From the NCBI RefSeq assembly GCF_001638985.1, contig NW_017265161.1, forward strand, positions 254,576 to 318,575: a DNA stretch of 64,000 nt, given 5' to 3'. The DNA comes from Phycomyces blakesleeanus NRRL 1555(-) (Eukaryota; Mucoromycota; Mucoromycetes; Mucorales; Phycomycetaceae). Made by a program: the position numbers and the translations under genes. Shown here in pieces: positions 1 through 9,786 of this stretch. Numbering within the stretch: position 1 is the stretch's first letter; each line of letters starts with the position of its first letter. The notes below the pieces were generated by a model. The model was not told the origin of the DNA. It ran no database searches and saw only the letters and a program-made list of their open reading frames with translations.

Positions 1-1380
1 CTGTGAGAGAGGGAATCGTATATGGACGGAGTAGGTGATATATCGGGCTATATGATTTGTGTGAGCTTAACGAGTATTAGTGTATGTGACTTTTATTTTA
101 CCTGTCCAAGTTGTGATAAGAGTCTTTGAACGTTGGTGTGGATCGGTGAATTTAACATTTCTCTAAGCGATTTTTGTAAGATGATAAAGGAAATGAAAGA
201 GAAAGAAGAAAAGGAAAGGAAGGGGTTAGAAGAAGAATATAAAATAAAAATTTAAATAAAAAAGTCAAATATAAAAAGCGAGAGAGAGAGAGAGTAAAGG
301 AAGGAAGGAAGGAAGAAAGAAAGAAAGAAAGAGAGAAAGAGAGAAAGAAAGGAAGGGGTGAATTGTATGTGTTTATGTGTTTATGGGATGGGAGGGTTAA
401 GTTTGGGGGGAGTAAGGGGAGGAGGAAGAGGAGGAGGAAGGAAGGAAGAAAAAAAAAAGGGGGGGGGAGAGAATAAAAAAAAAAAAAAAAGGGGGGAGAT
501 AAGTGAGTTGAATTGAATGGAGTTGAATTAAAAGGGGGGTTTCAAGTGAGATATCTTTCTCTCTCTCTCTCTTTTATTTTATTTTATTTAATTTTCTTTT
601 TAATTTTTTAATTTTTTAATTTTTATTTTTTTACTTCTTACAAGAAAAAATATTAAGCAAAGATTTGTTATAAAAAGACAAAGTCAAAGACGTTGATTAT
701 GAAATAGCACTCTTTTTATTCACAAAACTAAATAAATAAAGAGCGAGACAATTTTTGGAAGTGCTGAACAAGCTTCTGTCTCACCCCATTTGCCTCGTGT
801 TCTTTTTTGTACTTCAGTGTGGGGGATGAGGGATGTCATTTATATATCACACCAATATAAATAAATAAAATAAAAAAACGTTTTATTATTATTATAATAA
901 TAATAGAAATCCTCGAGATTTTAGGCACTAAAAACAGAAGGAATCAAAATTCCCATAGTCAATTGGCATTCAATGTCTAGGATGCCTTTTTTTTTTCTTT
1001 AATGGAGTCATTCAACAAGAGATGAACAAAGGTAGGATTCCTAATATTTGGTCATCATTAACATTGATAAAAGTTAGCTTTAAAGGAATCTTATAATAGA
1101 GTGCGAAAAATGTGTATAGTGTATGTATATAGATAAATAAGGATATTGTCTAGACTCTTTTATAGTCTCTCTACCTGTGTCTCTGTCTATGCCTTTTTAA
1201 GCTTTAATTCTTTTTTGACTAGGAAATAAAGAAATAAAGAAAAGGGTCGATCTCTTAATCAATTAGGCTCAAGTGTCTGTTAAGATTTATTTCTTTCTTT
1301 CACGCAAGATTCTTTATTCGATTTGACTTTTGAGGGTTTAAAGTACATTAATTATATATTAAAATACATGGCTCTTTCAC
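1..1380. other. Gene-poor, repeat-rich left end
   Basis: No coding region could be supported here. The stretch contains purine-rich microsatellite DNA (GA and GGAA/GAAA runs at about 280-355, and G/A homopolymer tracts at about 420-540), a pyrimidine run at about 556-630, and otherwise AT-rich sequence. It reads as intergenic DNA. Confidence 0.6.
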
Positions 1381-1387
1381 ATTCATC

Positions 1388-1745
1388 TCACTTTAGTCGG
1401 GCAAAATAGTGTAAAGAGCTGGTCAATATGTGACGATCTTTTGTGTTCACTACCCACCCTTCCTCCCTGCTAGAACCAAGAAGCCTTCCGATCCGACCTA
1501 TCTCTTTGCAAACACATGGCCCCAAGATACGCTCTCTTGGGTTCATACCATATCTTATGTCGACAGTCATTGGTAAGACTGCACCACGCAGCTGCGACTG
1601 GATTGATGGTCGCCCTGGTGATGCTGTTTATAGTCCAAACATAATGGCTTTAAATGCTTTTCTCCTCAGTGATTATAAAAGTGTAAACTTTCGCCAGCCG
1701 ATCGTTTACTCATCGGCTTCAAAGCTACTAAAGCCACATCTATGA
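1388..1745. other. Possible degraded coding remnant, unidentified
   Basis: Both strands stay open for 60-100 codons and base composition is less AT-biased than the flanks, which suggests decayed coding DNA. The minus-strand reading contains a PCVCKEIG peptide. The plus-strand open frame begins with GTG rather than ATG. I recognise no family and see no splice structure, so this is probably a transposon remnant rather than a gene. Confidence 0.2.
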
Positions 1746-1820
1746 CAAATACAACATCGAACCAAGTCCATTGACGCTTTAAGACCAACAAGAATAGAAC
1801 TGACAAAGGATCTTCAAGCC

Positions 1821-1845
1821 TTTTTTTTTTTTTTTTAAAAAAAAA
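1821..1845. repeat. Oligo(T)-oligo(A) palindrome
   Basis: A run of 16 T is followed directly by 9 A, flanked by AAGCC on the left and GGGCTT on the right. The whole forms an inverted repeat able to form a hairpin. A second, longer junction of the same type occurs at 14647-14679. Confidence 0.7.
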
Positions 1846-2292
1846 GGGCTTAATTTTTGAAGCAACTACCATGTGGCTACTCGGAGAAACAGCGCCTAAT
1901 CATGACACCATTCACCATCGGAAATCATCTGAACGAGCCCCTTCATACTTTGGTTACACTCAAGTACATGTACACAAAACAGACTTGTCCAAGCATTTAA
2001 GATAATCAACGATGCTCTTAAAATCACTTGGCTTTAAGCTACTAAGGCCTTGGCTCAGCTTCTTTAGCACTATTAAGAGACAGCTGAACTAAATATTGCG
2101 CAAGAGAATGTGCCAAGATGATCGATTGGTTCAGGTCTGTCATATTCTGGACGAATAAACCTTTCCCACCTTCAAATAAGAATTAAATGTTGGCTATATA
2201 TGATTTCTGAATTGTGAAAAAGAAATAAACCAAGGACAAGCACTTGGCACGCTTTTATATACCCAAAAAAATGTAAAGGCCAATCTACATCT

Positions 2293-2380
2293 CGTACAAT
2301 ACGAATTTTGTTCTTGCCATCAGGCGAATTGATATTTTGTACAACATGAATTTTGTCCTTGCAATTGGGCGAATTTACTT
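2293..2380 (+). repeat. Imperfect tandem duplication (two ~44-bp units)
   Basis: Two adjacent related copies each carry GTACAA, a GAATTTTGT block and GGCGAATT. The duplication lies in non-coding DNA. Confidence 0.5.
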
Positions 2381-2542
2381 TCTGGAAAGAGCGTATATAT
2401 ACACACCAAAATAAGGGAAATTTACAAGGGGTGTATTACAAGAACTTTTTTTTTTTGATATGTATCTGTATGTGGGTGGGTCTTAATATTATTTCAAGCC
2501 AAAAACAACAAAATGATACATATAATAAATAATAAAATTAAT

Positions 2543-2625
2543 AGAATATAATGGCATGACATGACATAGCATGGCATGACATAGCATAGTATAACACAGC
2601 ATGACATGGCATGACATAACCGTTA
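2543..2625 (+). repeat. Degenerate CATGA/CATAG short tandem repeat
   Basis: About 16 degenerate 5-bp units (ATGGC, ATGAC, ATAGC type). Similar 5-bp slippage tracts recur in the window (GGCCT at about 12690, CCATA at about 13230), consistent with simple-sequence slippage. Confidence 0.5.
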
Positions 2626-3077
2626 TGACCTTAAAGAGCGTGTGTATCCAGGTGCGTCTGAGTGTAAGTGTAGCTGCGTGTGCAAAGAAAATAAAAATAA
2701 AAATAAAAATTAATAAGAAAGAAAAGGGGGGGTTGAAAAGAGAGAGAGAGATAGGTAGAGATAGGTAGATGTATAGATAGGCAGATAGAAAGAAAGAGAA
2801 GCTAAATTAGAAGAAGAAGAGGAGGAGGAGGAGTAGGAGTAGGGGGATACCAATCAAATGATTTCTACCTTTCTTTTCTTTCCTTTTGGATAGACGCAAC
2901 CCATGCACTATCCATCATAGTCCACGTTTAGTGTCAAAGACCAGAAAAGGATCGTGATTTATTTACGCAGAAGCACAAACACAAATACAGACACAAACAC
3001 GGACACAAGCACAAGCACAAGAACAAGGACAAGTGCAGATACAGATGTAAATTTGGATATTTTATACTATAGATGCT

Positions 3078-3120
<43 letters not shown>
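3078..3120. repeat. (TA)n microsatellite
   Basis: A run of about 20 TA dinucleotides about 180 bp upstream of the LINE insertion. It is one of many short TA runs in the window. Confidence 0.7.
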
Positions 3121-3123
<3 letters not shown>

Positions 3124-3282
3124 TTTATACAAAAGCCATATATCTATTTTAACAGTGACAATTACTGCTCTTCTTTTATCCCCTTTTTGTACATATGTAC
3201 ATATTGGATTTTCGGACTAAATTTGCGTATGGTTATTTTTAACTTTGCGCACACGATTTGCGCAATAAATGGGAAAATAAAG

Positions 3283-3298
3283 ATTAAAAGACTATTTA
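3283..3298. repeat. Left target-site duplication of the LINE
   Basis: The 16-bp sequence ATTAAAAGACTATTTA here is repeated exactly at 8811-8826, just after the element's oligo-A tail. Exact flanking direct repeats of this length are characteristic of target-primed reverse transcription. Confidence 0.93.
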
Positions 3299-3377
3299 AT
3301 AGTGAATGGACAACAAACTTTACAGACAAAATTAAGTACGTTTATTAATAGCCCGTGGTTGCTTCCAAAAAAGAAAA

Positions 3378-4760
3378 ATGATAACAACAAATGGACGACA
3401 AAATCCGCCTGATCCTATGCATGGTACGATCAACAACCCACGGATTTCACCTCAGCCTAGCCTTAATGGCTCGCCCACCCATCTACACACGGTCTCCCCC
3501 TCTGACATCTCATCGTCGACATTGTCACAATCTGCCAAACTCGTACCAATTTTCGGCAATTAGGCTCGTATAGCCCGAGGAAAGCCAGTAACCATTTTTG
3601 ATGATGCTTCTGCAAAAGCAGAATTAGCCCAGCAAAAGGCAAACCAAATGTGGATTTCGTCGAATGAAGACAATGCTGTTGTTTTTGACATCACAGATAG
3701 TGGCTTAGACGCTGCCCAATTTTTTCAGGCCCTAAAGTCCCAGTACCCTAGCGTAGTAGGGGCCCTGGGTCAAGACCGTAGAGATAGAAATATAGCAATT
3801 ATTTCATTTGACACTATTGAAGATGTGCCCAGGGCTTGTTCAGAGGGCGTTGTCGTTGGACACCAAACTCTCTTAGCCACCCCTACATTTGGCGGGGATA
3901 GCAACATCCTTCGCGTACACCTTGATAAGTTGCCTCTCCGCAGGGCAGATAAATTAGAGCCTCAAGTTCAAGAAGTCATGGGCCTTTTCGGTCGAGTGAT
4001 TCATATTGGTCTTTATATGGACCCTCAGTTTCAATTGTTTGGGGACAAAGGCTTTGTCATGTTGGACACTGCTCCAAAGGAAGGGATTGAATACATTCCC
4101 CTAACATACAAGATTGACTTTCGTGGGGAACGAGAGATTTATGCCAAGTGGCAGAACATGCCTGTGGCATGCAATTATTGTCATGGAGAGGGCCATAAGA
4201 AAGCAAACTGTGAGAAGAGGACGAAGAGCCCTCGCCTGTGCTATGGTTGTAAAAAGCCAGGCCACATTCGGGCACAATGTCCTGACGAAACAATTGAGAA
4301 GGAACGTAAGCGTCAACGCCAAGAAGATCCTCAAGTTATCTCACCAGAGAATGGAGGTAACAACCGCCAGCTTGAAGAAGAACTGGCCCGTCTAGTCAGA
4401 GAAAATGCGAAGATGCAAGAGGCACTTGTGCAAAGTGAAAATGCACTTGAGGACAAGATTGCCCTCGTTGAAGAACAACAGCGTAGTCTCGAAGGTATAA
4501 CTGAGAGTAGCGAAATTACAGTCGGACCGACTACAGAAGCACAAGGAGGAATAGCAGGTGATGAAGACACCATAATGACTAATGAAGCTATGGCCAACCC
4601 ACCCAAGGCGACTGGCCGGAAGTCCCGACTGAGAAATGATGTTGACCCCACTCTCATCATTAATGGTAAAAGAAACCGAAACAACAAACCCACCCAAGGA
4701 CTCTTCCCAGATCCTTCAGCTGTCCACAAGACCATCGTCGCTGATGGTTCAGGGCAGTAA
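3378..4760 (+). pseudogene. LINE ORF1, zinc-knuckle RNA-binding protein with one nonsense codon
   Basis: ORF1 of the LINE presumably binds the element's RNA. The frame opens with ATG at 3378 and runs to 4760. It is interrupted by a single TAG at 3561-3563, after which the same frame continues without another stop. An internal ATG at 3648 could still give a 370-residue protein. Counted from that ATG, the protein has two C-x2-C-x4-H-x4-C zinc knuckles (CNYCHGEGHKKANC at about 175-188 and CYGCKKPGHIRAQC at about 198-211). A Glu-rich probable coiled coil follows at about 240-290, then a basic tail. The upstream 61 codons are Pro/Ser/Thr-rich. Either the copy has lost full-length ORF1 through one substitution, or the real product starts at 3648 or uses readthrough. 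Confidence 0.85.
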
Positions 4761-4762
4761 AT

Positions 4763-7700
4763 ATGTCTAACCATCTAAGAATTGCCTCGCTTAACTGCAG
4801 AGGCTTAAAAAAGATGCTGACCACCTCTGGTCGACATTTCGCCCGCCATATAAGACAACAAAAATATGGCATCCTCGCCATCCAAGAATCGCACACTGAC
4901 ACCGAAAATACGCAATCATCCATCTCTACACTCCTTCAAGCTCAATCTAGCACATGGTCACATCACTGTGATCTAGTTTCCTTTAACCCCGAATACCATA
5001 TAGAACCACATCTCAACTCCTTCGACCCCACACACCTAACAGACGGCCGTCTGCTTACTGCCACAATTCACCACGTCCATAAAATACATGACCCGCTCAA
5101 CTTCTTTGTCATTTATGCACCTGCCCACCCAGAGCAACGCCCTCTCTTCTACTCTCTTCTAGATCACTATCTAGCCTTTAGTTCTCCACCACTTCCAAAA
5201 AGTGTGTTACTCGGAGATCTCAATTACAACACAAGACTCACTTCCTCCCCACCCCTTCCAACCGCATGGACCCAATGTTTATCCCACCATTGGTTTGACG
5301 CCATCACTCCTGTGAACTGCACGCCACTCCCAACATTCACCACTGGATCAACCCTCGATTTCCTTTTTGTCACAAACGACCTAAAGATATCAGTACACTC
5401 TCCTGTGGTTGAATATGTTGCCGGATCTTGGACGGATCATTTCAGTATCAGCATCCAACTTTCAATTGGGTCACCTCAGCATGGACCTGGAATCTGGAGG
5501 TTCAACCCATACCTCCTGTCTGATAAAGAGTTTTGCAACACAATGACTACCTTCCTTGATGTAGCAGAAACACAGATTCCTAATGTAGCACCTCACATCC
5601 AATGGGACCTGATAAAGGCTAATTTGAAAGCCATGGCTATAGACCATAGTCATAAAGCTAGAAACAAAGCCAAGACTATGCAGAAGATACTAGCGGAGCA
5701 ACGATCTGCTATAGTAACACAGCTGCACAGTCAGTCTCAAAGTGACTCACAATCGAGACACCCAAGCAACCCACACAGTCGTCCACGCACACAGCATACG
5801 CAACATATCTCCAACAGAGAGGTAGCTCAGGAATACTTAGGGACTAGCCAACCACAAAGTCATAGAATTGAGGACGAACCCCACACCTCACCGACCCCAC
5901 TGACAGAAGAACAAGAATACGTTCCCAACTCTCTAGACGACGATCCCTCCTCAGTCCTCCATCAACAGCTGCTTGAAGTTGAGCGTCAGATAGACCGCCA
6001 ACAAGAAGTTGATACCCGCATCCTAGCACTTCGATCAGGACATAAGTGGCGCGAACATGGAGAACGCTCAAATGCCTACTTCTACCGATGCTTGAAAGAA
6101 CGCCGACAGGCACAGAACATCCGAGCACTGCAAGAAAATGGTGGCCTAACCGAATCCCCAGATGGTCTGGTTAAATGCGCCCACTCCTTCTATTCCGATT
6201 TGTATGCTGCCGAAACCATCGATGATAATGCCGTCGAGTCACTGTTGGCCAATATTCCAGATTCCAGCTGCCTACCTAGCGAAGAGGAAGAGACTATTAC
6301 GGCAGAATGGGATGCTGAGGACATATTGAGAGCCCTTAATCACTCCCCCACTCGCAGTAGCCCAGGCGTAGATGGTATACCATACGAACTTCTTCGTTGG
6401 CTATTCCAGCACAAATTTGCCCAAGGCCTGATGGTCAAAGTCTTTAACCTAGCTCTCCAACATCAAGAAATTCTGCGCTCATGGAAACGGTCCGTGGTTG
6501 TTCTGCTGCCAAAAAAGGGAGACCTTACTTCGTTGTCCAACTGGAGGCCTATATCGCTGATATGCGCTGACGCCAAACTCTTCACTCGCCTTATCACATC
6601 ACGCCTTCCAACCGCGATGAAACTCACTATCAACCCATACCAAACAGGGTTTTTGGGAAATAGGTTCATTGCAGATAATGGAATAGTCGCCAGAATAATC
6701 ATGGATACGGCTCAAAGATACAAACTACCCGGAATCGGCTTACTACTTGACCAAGAAAAGGCTTACGATCGAGTTCACCCTGAGTACCTGCGTCGATGCC
6801 TTCTTCGGTTTGGGTTTCCTTCCACTTTCATTCTCGCCATCACAGCCCTCTTCTTTGACACAACACTTTGTGTCAATATCAACGGATATCTGTCAGCTCC
6901 AATCAAACAAGGCCGAGGTTTGAGACAAGGGGATCCACTCTCCCCTCTTCTTTTCAACCTGGCCCTCGAACCTCTACTCCGCACCATCCTTGCCACCGAA
7001 CAACTCAAAGGATTCGTCATCTCAAATGGCCTCCCTTTATTGCCCCAGTCTATAGACGAGCCACCACCTATTAAGTTCTTAGCATATGCTGACGATGTAG
7101 TAGTGTTCTTGAACACGCCTGACGAGCTCGACACCCTGATGGATCAGCTCCAGGTATATGGCCGTGCGTCAAATGCTAGAATGAATAGACATAAAACAGT
7201 CGCGGTCTCCTTATCTGGTCGTGAACAACAGACTTGGAATTCTCATCTGCAGAACCACGAAATAACTTCATGGCATGATAGCCATAGCTCACAGCCAATA
7301 ACATATCTCGGTTACCCTCTCACCAGCTCAAAGGCTCAACTGTCCTGTGCTTTTGAAGACGTAATTACAAAGATCCGTAACCACGCACAATTTTTAGCAC
7401 AGCGAAACCTTTCGGTTCTTGGTAGAGGGCTAGTCGCCAACTCACTTCTTCTGAGTAGGGCATGGCATGCAATACGCATCCTCCCAGTGAATACGGCAGA
7501 CATAAGCAGACTTCGTTCAGAAGTAATTAAATTTTTATCTCATGGACGCTACCCATTTGTTAGATTTGACTCATGCACTCGTCCACGACGAGAAGGCGGC
7601 CTTGGCGTCCTGGATCCTCAGACCCAATATTCCTTACTGCAAACCAGATGGATCCTCCCCTTGCTCGATCAGACCGCCCCACTATCTTTCGCCGGCAAAA

Positions 7701-8737
7701 TACTGGCATACCTTATAAGGCAGTATTGCAATACAACCGACCCACTTCTTCCTCTGGTGTTTCCTGAGCTGCGGTCACCTCGCCTCAACACCTTTAGTAT
7801 CTTTCCTACAATCTTCCGTGCTATGAAAATCATTCCTCTCTCCTTTGACTGGACTGTCATAAATCCTGTCACTGTACAGGAGCTACCTCTCAGCACAATT
7901 CTGGCCCCATCTCATCCTCTACCACTCTTCTTTACCTGCGGTAAACTACGTGTATGTAATGCATTCATATATGACTACACTCTTGGATGCATACGTCGAC
8001 TCAACCAGTATGAACGAAGACGAGCCAGGTCTAACATAGACACGCTGTTTACCCTTTTGGATCACGGTGAACTCCGACTGAAGGAGTGGTTCTCTCTGCT
8101 CACAGTTTCTCCATTGCGAGAGCCTGGCTCAGTGATGGCCTCCTTCTTTCCGACTCCACCTCGCCACTTTCAAGGCTTCCTTTCCTCTGGGATACCAAAA
8201 GTTCCACGGATACGCAATCTCTCTGCTCAAGTGATCCGTGCACACATAAGACCGCCCCTCACCCAAGTCTCACCCCCATTCCCGCATGCAGCACCAGTAC
8301 ACTGGCGTAGCTTTTGGGAATCACGTCTTCCTCTTAGAATCTACACCATCTGGTGGAGATTGATGCATGGAAAGGTTCCTAGTAGGCAGCGGCTATTTAG
8401 CCATAACGTTACGGTTGTAGATGACCCACAATGCATTTTATGTGGCGAACTGGAAGATGATGAACATCTATTCTGGACATGCCCTCATAAAAAGTTAATT
8501 TGGCATCAAATTGCAACCCGGTTCCTGGAATATCCCACATCGCTTACGTTTGACCACCTTCTCCTTCCTTCTTCTCCAATGTCAGTTGAAGTCAAGAATA
8601 CCACAGTGTCCGCCTATAGTATTCTGGGATGCACAATAGGGGCCATTTGGGACGCTCACTTCCAACATATCTTCCATGATGTTCCTTTTGTCACTAACCG
8701 AATAGCTGCCATCGCTACCTTAAACATTAGAAAATAG
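4763..8737 (+). CDS. LINE ORF2, endonuclease-reverse transcriptase
   Basis: This 1324-residue polyprotein should nick the target and copy the element RNA. The N-terminal APE-like endonuclease shows LNCRGL near residue 10, IQES near 42, GDLN near 151, a LDFLF segment near 195 and TDHFSI near 223. The reverse transcriptase covers about 560-880. It shows WRPISL, LLLDQEKAYDRV with the first catalytic Asp near 662, RQGDPLSPLLFN near 720, and YADD near 775 with the catalytic Asp pair. Near the C terminus is a C-x2-C-x7-H-x4-C zinc motif (CILC to HLFWTC, about 1222-1238) typical of L1-like elements. The ATG lies two bases after the ORF1 stop, suggesting termination-reinitiation. No internal stop or frameshift is visible, so it may still be active in trans. 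Confidence 0.95.
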   Translation: MSNHLRIASLNCRGLKKMLTTSGRHFARHIRQQKYGILAIQESHTDTENTQSSISTLLQAQSSTWSHHCDLVSFNPEYHIEPHLNSFDPTHLTDGRLLTATIHHVHKIHDPLNFFVIYAPAHPEQRPLFYSLLDHYLAFSSPPLPKSVLLGDLNYNTRLTSSPPLPTAWTQCLSHHWFDAITPVNCTPLPTFTTGSTLDFLFVTNDLKISVHSPVVEYVAGSWTDHFSISIQLSIGSPQHGPGIWRFNPYLLSDKEFCNTMTTFLDVAETQIPNVAPHIQWDLIKANLKAMAIDHSHKARNKAKTMQKILAEQRSAIVTQLHSQSQSDSQSRHPSNPHSRPRTQHTQHISNREVAQEYLGTSQPQSHRIEDEPHTSPTPLTEEQEYVPNSLDDDPSSVLHQQLLEVERQIDRQQEVDTRILALRSGHKWREHGERSNAYFYRCLKERRQAQNIRALQENGGLTESPDGLVKCAHSFYSDLYAAETIDDNAVESLLANIPDSSCLPSEEEETITAEWDAEDILRALNHSPTRSSPGVDGIPYELLRWLFQHKFAQGLMVKVFNLALQHQEILRSWKRSVVVLLPKKGDLTSLSNWRPISLICADAKLFTRLITSRLPTAMKLTINPYQTGFLGNRFIADNGIVARIIMDTAQRYKLPGIGLLLDQEKAYDRVHPEYLRRCLLRFGFPSTFILAITALFFDTTLCVNINGYLSAPIKQGRGLRQGDPLSPLLFNLALEPLLRTILATEQLKGFVISNGLPLLPQSIDEPPPIKFLAYADDVVVFLNTPDELDTLMDQLQVYGRASNARMNRHKTVAVSLSGREQQTWNSHLQNHEITSWHDSHSSQPITYLGYPLTSSKAQLSCAFEDVITKIRNHAQFLAQRNLSVLGRGLVANSLLLSRAWHAIRILPVNTADISRLRSEVIKFLSHGRYPFVRFDSCTRPRREGGLGVLDPQTQYSLLQTRWILPLLDQTAPLSFAGKILAYLIRQYCNTTDPLLPLVFPELRSPRLNTFSIFPTIFRAMKIIPLSFDWTVINPVTVQELPLSTILAPSHPLPLFFTCGKLRVCNAFIYDYTLGCIRRLNQYERRRARSNIDTLFTLLDHGELRLKEWFSLLTVSPLREPGSVMASFFPTPPRHFQGFLSSGIPKVPRIRNLSAQVIRAHIRPPLTQVSPPFPHAAPVHWRSFWESRLPLRIYTIWWRLMHGKVPSRQRLFSHNVTVVDDPQCILCGELEDDEHLFWTCPHKKLIWHQIATRFLEYPTSLTFDHLLLPSSPMSVEVKNTTVSAYSILGCTIGAIWDAHFQHIFHDVPFVTNRIAAIATLNIRK

Positions 8738-8810
8738 AATTAGAAGACTCACTCTTTTAGATAGATAGCACATGACTATGAAATTTCTTTAATAAACAAT
8801 ACAAAAAAAA

Positions 8811-8826
8811 ATTAAAAGACTATTTA
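8811..8826. repeat. Right target-site duplication of the LINE
   Basis: An exact copy of the 16-bp sequence at 3283-3298. It directly follows the oligo-A tail at 8803-8810. Confidence 0.93.
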
Positions 8827-8901
8827 TTTCATAAAATAATATAATATAATTAGCAATTCAATAATAAATACGCGTAATAAAATAGTAGAAAAAAATATAT
8901 T

Positions 8902-9786
8902 TTATTTTCTTTTAAGTGTATAAAATGTGTTTTCAGGAAAAGCATATGCTCTTCTGGGAGGCGACTGTAAACGAGGTTTAACAGAACCACTTGTTTTACT
9001 TGAAAGCCTCAACTTTTTATATTTTTTAGAGGCCTTGTTTATACAGTGTGTAAATTGAGTATAAACTCCTAAAAATTACAATGTACACCAGTAGAGACAT
9101 TGCCGTATTCATACTCGTTGATCTGTCTTTCATACTCTGTCGCTGGACAGCAGGCCTCTCCTCTGTGTGATCATGTAAGCAATTTGAGATAACTTTGTAA
9201 TCATTCTTTGATTTACCTTACTAGCGAAACACTGGTTCCTCGAAAAACAATATCAAAAATAGCTTTCCAATAGCACCCAAAGTCTTCCTCACGCAAATGC
9301 TTTTTGCGCCAGTTCTTGAAGGTTACATTGTTGAGTCTACATAATATAAATACATATTACATTAAGAAAAAGGGTTTAGCCCAAGTGATATGATATGGTA
9401 TTAAAGATCTTACATTAATTCGTATATGTCCATGATCATCAAGTTAAAATCTTCTTTATCCTGAAGATCATCTTCATAAATTCTACAACGCTCTTTGACA
9501 ACAAACTTTCGAAGACCTTTATTACTGCCAACCCTATATACCTTTCAGAGAAAATACATATCGTTAATGAAAGTTCAAATAATCAAATTGCTTTGAGTTG
9601 TATTGCTCACCTCTTGTATTTCTATGACTGGGTCCATTTAGGGCTCTCGTATTTTGAGAAGGATAGGGCTGGATTTGAAGTAAATATACGTTCTAATTCA
9701 TTTGGACCAATGATTGCTTCGGTTATCTTCCGGCAGCTAACTGATATTGTGTTTATGCAACTTGACAAAAGAACGCTATGATTCAT
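8902..9786 (-). pseudogene. Broken multi-exon gene of a lineage-specific family
   Basis: Four exons can be traced on the minus strand: 9786-9611, 9533-9414, 9336-9217 and 9162-8902. Canonical GT-AG introns join in phase. The frame is disrupted twice. There is an in-frame TAG at 9622-9624 in exon 1. There is also a one-base loss in an A-run on the plus strand (9071-9075); restoring one base would reopen the frame to a basic C terminus ending TLKRK. Exon 3 to 4 reads EEDFGCYWKAIFDIVFRGT then GEACCPAT. This resembles the W-x-PFIDSFYDNI...NGPAS segment of the zinc-finger gene at the right end (62357 onward), so I infer the same family. I do not know its function. It sits 75 bp from the LINE. Confidence 0.55.

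Larger units (their letters stand above)
3299..8810 (+). mobile_element. Full-length non-LTR retrotransposon (LINE), L1/Tx1/Tad-like
   Basis: The element of about 5.5 kb is bounded by a perfect 16-bp target-site duplication. It has a 79-bp 5' leader, ORF1 with two CCHC zinc knuckles, ORF2 with an APE-type endonuclease and reverse transcriptase, a short 3' UTR with AATAAA at 8791-8796, and an oligo-A tail at 8803-8810. ORF2 is intact over 1324 codons, while ORF1 has one in-frame TAG. The identical duplications indicate recent insertion. I see no RNase H domain. Clade assignment (L1, Tx1 or Tad) would need a phylogeny of the reverse transcriptase. Confidence 0.93.

Noticed and set aside
9062..9090. 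A 20-nt intron rescuing the frame in the 8902-9786 gene
   Set aside because: The only GT-AG pair that restores frame is far too short for a spliceosomal intron. A one-base loss in the homopolymer is simpler.
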